NCBI RefSeq assembly: GCF_020622265.1 | Contig: NZ_JACNMQ010000002.1 | Location: 1-64,000 of the forward strand | DNA from: Halomonas sp. M20 | Lineage (GTDB): Bacteria > Pseudomonadota > Gammaproteobacteria > Pseudomonadales > Halomonadaceae | Length of the DNA: 64,000 nucleotides | Reading direction: 5' to 3' | Part shown: one piece after another, positions 24,923 to 34,223 of the stretch | Layout of the letters: the number at the start of each line of letters is the position of its first letter | Numbering within the stretch: position 1 is the first letter of the stretch | The notes under the pieces: model-generated | What the model saw: the letters and a program-made list of their open reading frames with translations, nothing else | What the model was told of the DNA's origin: nothing | Databases searched by the model: none | Made by a program: the position numbers and the translations under genes

Positions 24923-27199
24923 TCACTTCTGATAATCCTTGGGCGGCAGCAAATGCGCCAACCCCCACTCTTCAAAACGCATCATGAGATGGCCGCGAAC
25001 TGCCATCAGTGTAGGCAAACTCAGAACTTCCTCGACCAGGGTTCGTGCCTGGGCCAAGCTCACACGGCGAATCGCGGCACGTACCTTGGGCAGACTAGGC
25101 GCATTCATGGAGAGCACCTTGAATCCCATGCCCATCAGCAACAGCGCACCCCCAGGGTCGCTGGCCAACTCCCCGCATACCGAGGTCGGCATTTCAAGCT
25201 GCTCGGCTTCCTTGGCCAGGCGTACCAGAGCGGCAAGCACCGCTGGATGACAGGCGTCGTAAAGCTCTGCGACTCGCGGATTGTTACGGTCCACCGCCAA
25301 CAGATACTGGGTCAAGTCGTTGCTGCCCACCGAAAAGAAATCGACCCGCGCCGCCAAGGCATCGAGCTGGTAAAGCGTGGCCGGCACCTCCAGCATCACC
25401 CCGACCCGGGGCGTCGCGATGGCCAGCCCCTCCTCTCCCAGCTCGACCTGAGCACGCTCGAGCAGCCGCAAGGCCGCGTCGACCTCATCGACATTGGTGA
25501 TCATGGGCAGCAGGATATGCAGATTGTCGTAGCCCACGGAGGCCCGCAGCATGGCGCGCAACTGCACGATCAGCACTTCGGGGTGATCCAGGGTCACGCG
25601 GACACCGCGCCAGCCGAGAAAAGGATTGGCTTCCTGAATGGGAAAATAGGGTAGATCCTTGTCGCCCCCGATATCCAGGGTCCGCATGGTCACCGGCAAG
25701 GGAGCAAAGCCTTTCAGCTGCTCACGGTACAGCCGCTCCTGCTCCTGTTCGCTGGGAAAACGCTCGGTAATCATGAACGGCATTTCAGTGCGGTACAGCC
25801 CCACGCCAGCGATGCGCGGCTTGAGCTGTGCCACCGCATCGAGGGTCAGACCGGTATTGACCATCAATGCCATGGCGTGACCATCCGGCGTTTCGCTGGG
25901 CAGGTGCTGCTCGTGTTCAAGCGTTTCCGCCAGGGCCCGCTCCTCGGCGATCTGCTCTTGATAGTGGCTGATCAGCTCGGTATCCGGTCGAACGAACAGA
26001 CGTCCACGGTGACCGTCAAGAATCATCGGCGCACCATTCAAGCGCTGCAGGGGCAGATCGACCATGCCCAGAACGGTCGGGATGCCCATGGCCCGCGCCA
26101 GAATCGCCACATGGGAGGTGCTAGAACCGCTGATCGACACCAGGCCCGCGAGCTTTTCTCGAGGTACTTCACCCAGCATGGTCACGCTGATCTCATCGGC
26201 GACAAGGATGCAATGCGGTGGAATGGTGTTGATGGTACGCGGGCTTTCTTCTTGTAGATGCGTCAATATCCGCCGGCCCAGATCGCGGATATCCGCTGAG
26301 CGCTCGCGCAGATAGTCGTCATCCACGCGCTCCAGATAGTGCACATGGCGCCGTACCACGTCCGCCAGCGCCCCAGGCGCCCACTGGCCTTCGAGAATGC
26401 GCTTTTCCACCTCCTGGCCTAGCGCCGCATCGGCGAGCATCTGCTCATAGGCATCGAACAACGCCAGTTCCTGGACGGAGATACGGTTGGCCAGACGCTC
26501 TCCTGTGCGGCGCATCTCACCACGCACCCGATCGATGGCCTCCCGCAATCGCCGGATTTCGCTCTCAGTGTTGGTAGGGATTAGATCCGGCACGCTGTCC
26601 AGGTCCGCCAAAGGCGCGATGACCAGCGCTTCGCCAATGACGATGCCAGGCGAGGCAGCAATCCCTTTGAACATCGCCATGCCATCGGCGCGGGTGGGTT
26701 GATTGAGTGCCCCGGTGGCGATGGCATGGGCCAGTACACCGGCAAGCTGCGCCGCCATGGTAATCAGAAAGGCCTCGTCACCTTCATCGTAGCGGCGCTT
26801 TTCCTGCTGCTGGACCACCAGGACGCCAAGCATGCGTCGCTGGTGAATGATGGGCACGCCAAGGAAACTGGAGAAGCGTTCTTCGCCAGTCTCCTTGAAA
26901 TAACGGAAATGGGAATGGGCCGGCGCATCCTCGAGATTGAGAGTCTCCTCCCGCTCGGCGACAAGCCCTACCAGCCCTTCCCCCAGGCACAGTGCCACCA
27001 GACCAATCGACTGGGTGCGCAAACCGATGGTGTCCTTGAGCACCAGGCGCTCGCGCATCGGGTCGAACAGATAGATGGAGCAGACATCGGTATGCATGGC
27101 CTTACGCACACGCCGCACGACGGTGGCCAGCGCAGCCTCCAGGCTACGCGCTTCATTGACCTCCTGAACGATACGACGTAGAACATCGAGCATGGGCAT
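24923..27199 (-). CDS. ptsP: PEP-protein phosphotransferase of the nitrogen PTS (EI-Ntr)
   Basis: The first enzyme of the nitrogen-related PTS: it takes phosphate from phosphoenolpyruvate and passes it to NPr. The 758 residues contain an N-terminal GAF domain (~1-160; binds glutamine/2-oxoglutarate in relatives), then enzyme-I: FKGIAASPGIVIGEALVIA, the phospho-histidine loop SISGSSTSHVAILARAMGIP, and the C-terminal PEP barrel with VGLYRTEMPFM, DIGGDKDLPYFP, GVMLEVPA, FFSVGSNDLTQYLLAVDR and SVCGELASDP. It follows rppH by 24 bases, the enteric order. Confidence 0.92.
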   Translation of the reverse strand: MPMLDVLRRIVQEVNEARSLEAALATVVRRVRKAMHTDVCSIYLFDPMRERLVLKDTIGLRTQSIGLVALCLGEGLVGLVAEREETLNLEDAPAHSHFRYFKETGEERFSSFLGVPIIHQRRMLGVLVVQQQEKRRYDEGDEAFLITMAAQLAGVLAHAIATGALNQPTRADGMAMFKGIAASPGIVIGEALVIAPLADLDSVPDLIPTNTESEIRRLREAIDRVRGEMRRTGERLANRISVQELALFDAYEQMLADAALGQEVEKRILEGQWAPGALADVVRRHVHYLERVDDDYLRERSADIRDLGRRILTHLQEESPRTINTIPPHCILVADEISVTMLGEVPREKLAGLVSISGSSTSHVAILARAMGIPTVLGMVDLPLQRLNGAPMILDGHRGRLFVRPDTELISHYQEQIAEERALAETLEHEQHLPSETPDGHAMALMVNTGLTLDAVAQLKPRIAGVGLYRTEMPFMITERFPSEQEQERLYREQLKGFAPLPVTMRTLDIGGDKDLPYFPIQEANPFLGWRGVRVTLDHPEVLIVQLRAMLRASVGYDNLHILLPMITNVDEVDAALRLLERAQVELGEEGLAIATPRVGVMLEVPATLYQLDALAARVDFFSVGSNDLTQYLLAVDRNNPRVAELYDACHPAVLAALVRLAKEAEQLEMPTSVCGELASDPGGALLLMGMGFKVLSMNAPSLPKVRAAIRRVSLAQARTLVEEVLSLPTLMAVRGHLMMRFEEWGLAHLLPPKDYQK

Positions 27200-27223
27200 T
27201 CTTCTTATAATGAGAAAGGAATC

Positions 27224-27745
27224 TCAGCGCTGGTCATGAGGAGGCAGCAGCAACGCATCGCCTTCTCGTGCCAGGTGTTGCACCCGGGGCGCCAGTTCGC
27301 GCAAGGCGCGCCGATACACTTCACGCTTGAAGGGCACCACCTGACCCAAGGGGTACCAGTAACTCACCCAGCGCCAGCCATCGAACTCTGGCTTGGGCGT
27401 CATATCCATACATATTCTGCTGTCGAGACAGCGTATCTGAAGCAAAAACCACTTTTGCTTCTGGCCGATGCATATCGGCCGCGATTGTGTGCGTACCATG
27501 CGCCGGGGCAGACGGTAACGTAGCCATCCTCGGGTGCAGGCCAGAACATCGACATCGGCCGGAGTCAGGCCGATCTCTTCTTCGAGCTCACGATAGAGCG
27601 CCTGCTGTGGAGTCTCGTCGGACTTTATGCCTCCCTGAGGAAATTGCCATGCGTTCTGTCCTACCCGACGCGCCCAAAGCAGCTGACCCTCACGGTTGAC
27701 GATGATGATGCCAACGTTGGGGCGAAAGCCGTCGGCGTCGATCAC
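27224..27745 (-). CDS. rppH: RNA pyrophosphohydrolase
   Basis: Removes pyrophosphate from 5'-triphosphate mRNA ends, opening them to RNase E. The Nudix box is [20 protein letters not shown] followed by IGL; flanking [20 protein letters not shown] and NAWQFPQGG are RppH marks. About 173 residues. The GTG giving [12 protein letters not shown] was chosen because family members begin here and AAGAAGGTG precedes it; an upstream in-frame ATG would add 18 foreign residues. First gene of the rppH-ptsP pair. Confidence 0.9.
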   Translation of the reverse strand: MIDADGFRPNVGIIIVNREGQLLWARRVGQNAWQFPQGGIKSDETPQQALYRELEEEIGLTPADVDVLACTRGWLRYRLPRRMVRTQSRPICIGQKQKWFLLQIRCLDSRICMDMTPKPEFDGWRWVSYWYPLGQVVPFKREVYRRALRELAPRVQHLAREGDALLLPPHDQR

Positions 27746-27934
27746 GGGCTTCACCTTCTTGAATCTATAGTTGGAACCATTCTTCCACAAAGAAAACACT
27801 GAATAAATGTCTGCGCTTTTTTAAAGTCTGAAAAAGCGTCAATAAGGGCATTAATTCCTTGGTGTGAATGCCCTGCCGGTTCTGCAATAATTGCTTACAT
27901 TTTGTAGTACCTACAGGTCATCAAGGAGTACGTC

Positions 27935-28588
27935 TTGAGTCTTGCCATCTTCGATCTGGACAATACACTGCTGGCAACGGATAGCGATCATGCCTGGGGG
28001 GAATTCCTGGTCGAGCAGGGCGCTGTCGACCCGGTACATTACCGGGAGATGAACGAGCGCTTCCATCAGCAGTACCAGGACGGCACTCTGGACATCCACG
28101 ACTACCTGGCGCTGGCACTCAAGCCGCTGATGGAGAACTCGCCGGAGCAACTGGCCGCCTGGCACCAGCAGTTCATGATCAGCAAGATCGAGCCACATAT
28201 TCTCGTGAAGGGAGAGGAACTGCTGGCCGAGCATCGCGCCCAGGGCGATACCCTGCTGATCATCACCGCCACCAATCGCTTCATTACCGCGCCGATTGCC
28301 CATCGGCTTGGCGTGGATGATCTGATCGCCGTCGAGCCCGAGATCATCGACGATCGCTATACCGGGCGTGTCAGCGGTACGCCCAGCTTTCAGGCAGGCA
28401 AGGTTCTGCGTCTCGAAGAGTGGCTGGTCGGACACAGCGCTACCCTGGACGACGCCTGGTTCTACAGCGACTCCCATAACGACATACCGTTATTGGAAAA
28501 AATCGACAATCCGGTGGCCGTCGATCCAGACGAGAAGCTGCGCGATGTTGCCCTGCAGCGTGGCTGGCGCATTATCAGTCTACGCTGA
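27935..28588 (+). CDS. HAD-IB family phosphatase (SerB/CicA-like)
   Basis: A 217-residue haloacid-dehalogenase superfamily hydrolase. Motif I is IFDLDNTLLATDS with both catalytic aspartates; motif II is LLIITATNRF; motif III/IV gives FYSDSHNDIPLLEKIDNPVA. The helical cap between motifs I and II is of the SerB-related IB class, so a small phosphomonoester is expected. The start is TTG, with AAGGAG six bases upstream; no ATG would keep motif I. The 135 bases separating it from divergent rppH hold two hairpins (27812-27839 and 27845-27874). Confidence 0.85.
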   Translation: MSLAIFDLDNTLLATDSDHAWGEFLVEQGAVDPVHYREMNERFHQQYQDGTLDIHDYLALALKPLMENSPEQLAAWHQQFMISKIEPHILVKGEELLAEHRAQGDTLLIITATNRFITAPIAHRLGVDDLIAVEPEIIDDRYTGRVSGTPSFQAGKVLRLEEWLVGHSATLDDAWFYSDSHNDIPLLEKIDNPVAVDPDEKLRDVALQRGWRIISLR

Positions 28589-28722
28589 CGGAGCAGTTCG
28601 CTCCGCCCCCTCTATTTGACAAGGCAAACGATACGCCGTGGAACCTGTTTCGATTTCCCCGCTCAAAAGCGACTCATTTCTCTCGTTCGTCTGTTCCTGT
28701 CTGCCTGTTATTGGATGGTTTG

Positions 28723-29811
28723 ATGCGTCTTAGATTTGCTTCTTTATCTGCACCTCTTGCCTTGCTGCTGGGTATTGCCCTTCTGGTCTGGCTGATCTTT
28801 GGCGATGTGCAGCACTTTCGTGCCGAACCGCCCGCAAGCGATACACCCCAGGAACCGAGCCTGACGCGGGTGGAGGTAAAAACCTCCCATGCACAGCAGC
28901 ACGTACCGACGCTAACCCTGCAAGGTCAGCTCGAACCCAGGCGCGACGTCGTTCTGCGCCCCCGCCGTGCCGGTAGCGTGTCTGCCCTGCCCCACGCCCA
29001 GGGCGATCGGGTCGAGGCAGGCGATATTTTGCTGCAGCTCGATGAAGAGGACCTGCCCGAACTCCAGACACAGGCCGAAGCTGCTCTCGAACTGGCGCTT
29101 TCGGAACTCAAGGGCGGGCGGCGCCTCCAAGGCAAGAACCTGATTTCCAGCAACGATGTGCTGAGCCTGGAAAGCGACGTGGCCCAGGCCCGGGCGGAAC
29201 TCGCCAGGCTGCGCCAGCTTCGGATCGACGCCAGCTTCAAGGCGCCTTTCCCGGGTGTGCTCAACCGTCTCGACATCGAGGTGGGCGATTTCGTCCAGGC
29301 CGGCGAGGATATCGGCAAACTGGTCGAGATCGAACGACTGCTCGCCACCGGTCAGGCCCCTCAGCGACGCGCCCCGGCGCTGCATCCCGGTTTACCGGTC
29401 ACCGCAACGCTACTGAGCGGCGATCAACTCCAGGGCGAACTCAGCTATATCGCCAGCAGCGCAGACAGCGCAACGCGCAGCTATGCCCTGGAAGCAAACC
29501 TGGCCAATCCCGAACGCTTGCGTATCGCCGGCGCTAGCGCCACCCTCGATATTGCATTGCCCGCTCGCAAGGCCCACGCCCTGTCGCCGGCGCTGCTGGT
29601 TCTCGACGACGAGGGGCACCTAGGGGTCAAATACCTGGACGATGACGACAGGATTCGTTTTGCCTCGGTATCGCTGCTTACCGCCGATGCGGTTCAAACC
29701 TGGGTCACGGGGCTACCCGAGACGGTGCGGCTGATTACCTTGGGAGGCGGCTATGTCGACATCGGTGAAAAGGTCGAGCCCGTGCCCACCGATCCCAAGC
29801 AGGCCTCCTGA
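28723..29811 (+). CDS. RND efflux periplasmic adaptor (membrane fusion protein)
   Basis: A 362-residue HlyD/AcrA-type adaptor anchored by an N-terminal helix (APLALLLGIALLVWLIFGD). It has split biotinyl-lipoyl halves (LEPRRDVVLRPRRAGSV and IDASFKAPFPGVLNRLDIEV), a short alpha-hairpin rich in L, A and E, and beta-barrel segments. It bridges an inner-membrane RND pump and an outer-membrane channel. The stop overlaps the start of the pump gene (TGATG), so the two are co-translated. The ATG was preferred to an in-frame TTG four codons earlier. Confidence 0.88.
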   Translation: MRLRFASLSAPLALLLGIALLVWLIFGDVQHFRAEPPASDTPQEPSLTRVEVKTSHAQQHVPTLTLQGQLEPRRDVVLRPRRAGSVSALPHAQGDRVEAGDILLQLDEEDLPELQTQAEAALELALSELKGGRRLQGKNLISSNDVLSLESDVAQARAELARLRQLRIDASFKAPFPGVLNRLDIEVGDFVQAGEDIGKLVEIERLLATGQAPQRRAPALHPGLPVTATLLSGDQLQGELSYIASSADSATRSYALEANLANPERLRIAGASATLDIALPARKAHALSPALLVLDDEGHLGVKYLDDDDRIRFASVSLLTADAVQTWVTGLPETVRLITLGGGYVDIGEKVEPVPTDPKQAS

Positions 29812-32800
29812 TGCGCACGCTGATTCATGCTGCGCTGAATCGTAGCCGCACCACTTTGCTGCTATTGCTGTTCCTGGTATTAGCGGGGCTCATGGCCTAT
29901 CAAGCCATCCCCAAGGAATCCAATCCTGACGTTGCCATCCCGATGATCTACGTCTCATTGGTGCTTGAAGGCGTCAGCCCGGAAGATGGCGAACGCTTGC
30001 TGGTACGCCCCATGGAGCAGGAGCTGCGCACCATCGAAGGGGTCAAGAAGATGACCTCTCAGTCCAGTGAAAGCATTTCCTCGATCACCCTGGAGTTCGA
30101 TGCCGGCTTCGATTCCCGCCAGGCATTGGCGGACGTGCGGGAGCGCGTCGATATCGCGCGCAGCTCACTGCCGGATGAAGCCGAGGAACCGCGGGTTCTG
30201 GAAGTCAACGTCAGTCTCTTCCCGGTCATGTCCGTGGGCCTTTCCGGGCCGCTTTCTCCCGGCGAGCTGATGCGGGTGGCTCGGGAGCTTCAGGAAAGAA
30301 TCGAAGGCATCCCCAGCGTGCTCGAGGCGGAAATCGCCGGAGAGCGCGAGGATCTCATGGAGATCGTGGTGGACCCCCTGGTACTCGATAGCTATGGCGT
30401 CAATTTCGACACCCTGTTCAACCTGGTGTCGCGCAACAATCGACTGGTTGCCGCAGGGAGTCTGGATAATGGCGCGGGACGCCTGTCGATCAAGGTGCCC
30501 GGCGTCATCGAGAATATCCAGGATGTCATGAACACTCCGGTCAAGGTCGAGGGCGATCGCGTGATCACCTTCGGTGAGGTCGCCCTCATTCAGCGCACCT
30601 TCAAGGATCCGGACGGCTATGCGCGCATCGACGGTCAGCCCGCTGTGGTGCTGGAAATTTCCAAGCGCACCGGCGCCAATATCATCGCCACCATCGACGA
30701 GGTCAAGGCGCTCCTCGATCAAGCCGAGCCTTTGTTGCCCGAAACGTTGGAGGTGGAAGTGATCATGGATCAATCGACAGACGTCGAGGACATGCTCAGC
30801 GAGCTTCTGAACAACGTACTCGCCGCCGTCGTCCTGGTGCTGATCGTGATCTTAGCCACCATGGGCCCCCGCGCTGCGCTATTGATCGGCATGACCATTC
30901 CCGGTGCCTTTCTTACCGGCATCCTGCTGATCTGGACAGTGGGCTACACCCTCAATATCGTCGTGCTGTTCGCCCTCATTCTAGTCGCCGGCATGCTGGT
31001 GGATGGCGCCATCGTCGTGGGCGAACAAGCGGATCGTTACTTCGCCGAAGGGCGCTCACCTCATGATGCCTGGGCCGGTGCCGCCAGCCGCATGGCCTGG
31101 CCGGTCATCACCTCCACCTCCACGACCCTGGTGGTCTTCCTGCCGCTGCTGTTCTGGCCCGGGGTGGTTGGCGAATTCATGAAATATCTGCCGGCAACGG
31201 TGATCCTGTGCTTGCTGGCCTCCCTGGCCATGGCGTTGGTATTCATGCCCACTCTGGGCAATCTGTTCAGTTCCAGTCAGCATCTTGATAAAAAGCACGT
31301 AAGTAGAGGCGGACGTTTGTATCGCCGGATCTTGCTGCGCCTGCTACAGCATCCGGCTTGGACCTTGATCGGCGCTCTGGTCGTGATTGCCCTGCTCTAC
31401 GCAGGCTATGCACGCTTCAACCATGGAGTAGAGTTCTTTCCCTCGGTGGAACCCGATAGCGCTCAATTGCTGATACATGCCCGAGGCGATCTTTCCGTCG
31501 AAGAGAAGGATGCGGTGGTACGACGCGTGGAAGCACGGTTACAGGGCATGAGCGAGGTAGAGTCGCTTTATGCGCGCTCCTACGCCAACCCTGACCGGGA
31601 AATAGGCGAAGACGTCATCGGCCAACTCTCCTTCCAGCTCATCGACTGGCATGAGCGGCGGCCCGCTACCGAGATTCTCGCCGATATGCTGGAACGCACG
31701 CGAGACATTCCGGGCATTCGTCTGGAAACTCGGGAGCAGGAACAAGGACCTACCAGCGGCAAGCCGATCCAGATCGAAATCGGCGCGACCGACCCCGCCC
31801 TGGCCGAACGCGCCGTGGAGAAGCTTCGCAGTGCCATGCAACGCCTGGGCGGCTTTCGCGCCGTGGAGGACAACCGCAGCCTGCCCGGCGTTGAATGGCG
31901 CCTGCAGGTCGATCGCGAAGCGGCAGCGCGTTTCGATGCGGATGTCTCGACTATCGGCAGTGCCGTGCAGCTGGTAACCAACGGGCTGCAGCTTGCAACC
32001 TATCGCCCCCAGGATGCCAACGACGAGGTGGACATTCGCGTTCGCCTGCCCGGTGCCAAGCGCAGCCTCGATCAACTCGAACGCCTGACTATCAACACGG
32101 CCAGGGGCCAAGTCCCGATCAGCCATTTTGTGCGCCTGGAGCCTGCACCCAAGGTAGGCACCCTGCACCGGGTCGATGGGCAACGCACAATCACGCTGGA
32201 AGCGGATGTCGAGGCTGGGCGTCAAGTCGATGAGCGATTGAAAGCCTTGAGCGATACCCTGGAGAACTTGCCCGCGGGCGTAAGCATCGGTTTTGCCGGC
32301 GAACAGGAAGATCAGGCGGAAACCAGCCAGTTCCTAGGTTTCGCTTTCGGTATCGCCATCTTCCTGATGCTGATCATCATGGTGACCCAGTTCAACAGTC
32401 TTTATCAGGCCTTCCTGGTGCTGTCGGCCATCGTCTTCTCGACCGGCGGTGTACTGCTTGGCCTGCTGCTCAATGCGCAACCCTTTGGCATCGTCATGGT
32501 TGGCATGGGCATCATTGCCCTGGCTGGCATCGTGGTGAACAACAATATCGTGTTGATCGACACCTACAATCAGTTCCGCGATGAAGGTCTATCCGCGCAT
32601 GAAGCGGCTCTGGAAGCCGGTAGCCAACGCCTGCGTCCGGTACTGCTCACGGCGATCACCACCATTCTGGGGCTGATGCCCATGGTATTGGGCGTCAACG
32701 TGGATCTGCTGGCACCAAGCCTGGGCTGGGGGGCGCCTTCGACCCAGTGGTGGACACAGCTTTCCAGCGCCATCGCGGGTGGGCTGGGATTTGCGACGGG

Positions 32801-32894
32801 ACTGACGCTACTGTTGACGCCCTGCATGTTGTTACTGGGCGCACGGACCAGCGAAAAAGTGGCGCAACATATTAAGACAGTGCGTAACCGCTGA
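29811..32894 (+). CDS. RND-family efflux pump permease
   Basis: A 1027-residue proton-driven exporter with the RND layout: TM1 near the start (TLLLLLFLVLAGLMAYQAI), a large periplasmic loop, TM2-6, a repeat of the same after SRGGRLYRRILL, and a last TM group. In TM4 the proton-relay region reads GMLVDGAIVVGEQADRYF, with a single aspartate where AcrB has two. Substrate cannot be told; drugs, solvents or bile-like compounds are typical. No outer-membrane channel or dedicated regulator is adjacent, so it would recruit a TolC from elsewhere. Confidence 0.9.
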   Translation: MRTLIHAALNRSRTTLLLLLFLVLAGLMAYQAIPKESNPDVAIPMIYVSLVLEGVSPEDGERLLVRPMEQELRTIEGVKKMTSQSSESISSITLEFDAGFDSRQALADVRERVDIARSSLPDEAEEPRVLEVNVSLFPVMSVGLSGPLSPGELMRVARELQERIEGIPSVLEAEIAGEREDLMEIVVDPLVLDSYGVNFDTLFNLVSRNNRLVAAGSLDNGAGRLSIKVPGVIENIQDVMNTPVKVEGDRVITFGEVALIQRTFKDPDGYARIDGQPAVVLEISKRTGANIIATIDEVKALLDQAEPLLPETLEVEVIMDQSTDVEDMLSELLNNVLAAVVLVLIVILATMGPRAALLIGMTIPGAFLTGILLIWTVGYTLNIVVLFALILVAGMLVDGAIVVGEQADRYFAEGRSPHDAWAGAASRMAWPVITSTSTTLVVFLPLLFWPGVVGEFMKYLPATVILCLLASLAMALVFMPTLGNLFSSSQHLDKKHVSRGGRLYRRILLRLLQHPAWTLIGALVVIALLYAGYARFNHGVEFFPSVEPDSAQLLIHARGDLSVEEKDAVVRRVEARLQGMSEVESLYARSYANPDREIGEDVIGQLSFQLIDWHERRPATEILADMLERTRDIPGIRLETREQEQGPTSGKPIQIEIGATDPALAERAVEKLRSAMQRLGGFRAVEDNRSLPGVEWRLQVDREAAARFDADVSTIGSAVQLVTNGLQLATYRPQDANDEVDIRVRLPGAKRSLDQLERLTINTARGQVPISHFVRLEPAPKVGTLHRVDGQRTITLEADVEAGRQVDERLKALSDTLENLPAGVSIGFAGEQEDQAETSQFLGFAFGIAIFLMLIIMVTQFNSLYQAFLVLSAIVFSTGGVLLGLLLNAQPFGIVMVGMGIIALAGIVVNNNIVLIDTYNQFRDEGLSAHEAALEAGSQRLRPVLLTAITTILGLMPMVLGVNVDLLAPSLGWGAPSTQWWTQLSSAIAGGLGFATGLTLLLTPCMLLLGARTSEKVAQHIKTVRNR

Positions 32895-32943
32895 GTTCGA
32901 ACCGATTGCCTGTCAGCGCGAGTTCGCAAGACTCCATGCACGG

Positions 32944-32973
32944 AAAAATGCCTCGCTGGCAGTGGCGAGGCAT
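32944..32973. terminator. Hairpin terminator between the RND pump and rsd
   Basis: ATGCCTCGC-TGGCAGTG-GCGAGGCAT is a perfect 9-bp stem. On the minus strand it is followed by TTTTTCC, making it a good terminator for rsd; on the plus strand it lies 50 bases after the pump gene with a poor T run. Confidence 0.7.
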
Positions 32974-33019
32974 GTATGGTTTGGACGAAGGACGTTTACC
33001 GCGTCGCACCGTGGATGAC

Positions 33020-33523
33020 TTACAGCGTGGCGTCGGGCACTGCCTGGGGAGTAGGCGGAGGCGAATGCGAGGCATGCAGCCGTCCGATCAGCTGATCTTC
33101 CAAAGTAAAACGCTCCGTCAGGCCACGGCCCAGGCGTTCGAGCCAGGCTGGCAAGCGAAAGAGATAGTGCTGACAACGGGTGGGCGTCGAGTAATCCTGA
33201 TCGAAGTCCAATACCAGCTGCGTGGACATCTCGAGACGCTCGAGCAGTTTGTCCGCCACGGATAACGCCTGTTGATCGCTGAAGTCCTCAGCTTCCTGAC
33301 GCAGCTGTGGGTAAATTTCAAAGTGCCCGGCGCTGATATAATCCATCAGCAATTCGCTGAAATGATCGATACGCGCCTTGGTCACCGACTCGGGATCGAT
33401 GTCACAAGCCTCTTTCAGATCCATGAACGCGACCAGCATTTCTCGACGCGCCTCGAACCAGCTATCGATCATCTGGTGTACGCCTCCCCAACGCTCCTGC
33501 GCGGTTCTGCAGTTTTCCAGCAT
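33020..33523 (-). CDS. rsd: Anti-sigma-70 factor, Rsd/AlgQ family
   Basis: A 167-residue helical protein related to E. coli Rsd and Pseudomonas AlgQ, which bind region 4 of sigma-70 and favour alternative sigma factors in stationary phase. The family pattern is seen as ENCRTAQERWGGVHQMIDSW, ARREMLVAFMDL, the strongly conserved LMDYISAGHFEIYPQL, and LTERFTLEDQLI. The ATG giving MLENCRTAQE was chosen; upstream in-frame residues are unrelated. The proline-rich C-terminal tail is variable in the family. Confidence 0.87.
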   Translation of the reverse strand: MLENCRTAQERWGGVHQMIDSWFEARREMLVAFMDLKEACDIDPESVTKARIDHFSELLMDYISAGHFEIYPQLRQEAEDFSDQQALSVADKLLERLEMSTQLVLDFDQDYSTPTRCQHYLFRLPAWLERLGRGLTERFTLEDQLIGRLHASHSPPPTPQAVPDATL

Positions 33524-33695
33524 GGGCAGTCCCTCCCTTGATGAGCCTGTCGCCTGCGGACTCCCAGCGTCACCCCAAGCGTTGCGGGTGTCAATCCTAT
33601 CCATGGAAAAAGATGTCAACTGCTTGTTGGATCTGAAGTAAGTAATAACTATGAAGCACTGTTCGTTAATTTACCGATCAGCACGTCATACCCCC

Positions 33696-34220
33696 TCAGG
33701 AAATCTTTTTAGCACCGCCTGAGCTCAGAAGACTTTGCACACTCATTGCCAAGGGAATGAGTGCCAGGCAAAGGAACCCGATCAATGTCCATTGAGGCAA
33801 GGTCAGTCCCCACCATAGGCCATCGATTTCGGCGCACTCGCCGGACCCGGAGAGAATACGGGAAAGCACATCCCATAACGGCAATATTTCCATCATGTAA
33901 TCGAGCCCTGGGCCGCAGCTCGGCACCTCGCTCGGGGGTAACGACTGCAACCAGACATGACGCCCGGCGACTACCGCGCCCGCTCCCGCGGCGACCAGGC
34001 CCAGTACGCCATAGACGACTCCCCCCTTGCCTCGGGGGTTATGAATAGCCGCCACCAGAAACACAAGGGCTGCGGAAAGTACGGCAATGCGTTGCAGAAT
34101 GCACAGCGGGCAAGGCGTTAGCCCCACCACATATTGCAGGGCAAGGGCGACACCCATCATCAGCGCACAGAAGGCCAGGCCCGCAAGGCTCCATTGGCGA
34201 AGGTTGTAATCAAGACGCAT
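33696..34220 (-). CDS. dsbB: Disulfide bond formation protein B
   Basis: Inner-membrane quinone reductase that reoxidises periplasmic DsbA. The 174 residues show four membrane helices and two periplasmic cysteine pairs: the CXXC in GLTPCPLCILQRIAVL and a second pair in PSCGPGLDY...GSGECAEI. It starts 3 bases after the gshA stop, so the two are one transcript linking thiol-disulfide functions. Length and topology are typical. Confidence 0.9.
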   Translation of the reverse strand: MRLDYNLRQWSLAGLAFCALMMGVALALQYVVGLTPCPLCILQRIAVLSAALVFLVAAIHNPRGKGGVVYGVLGLVAAGAGAVVAGRHVWLQSLPPSEVPSCGPGLDYMMEILPLWDVLSRILSGSGECAEIDGLWWGLTLPQWTLIGFLCLALIPLAMSVQSLLSSGGAKKIS

Positions 34221-34223
34221 GGG

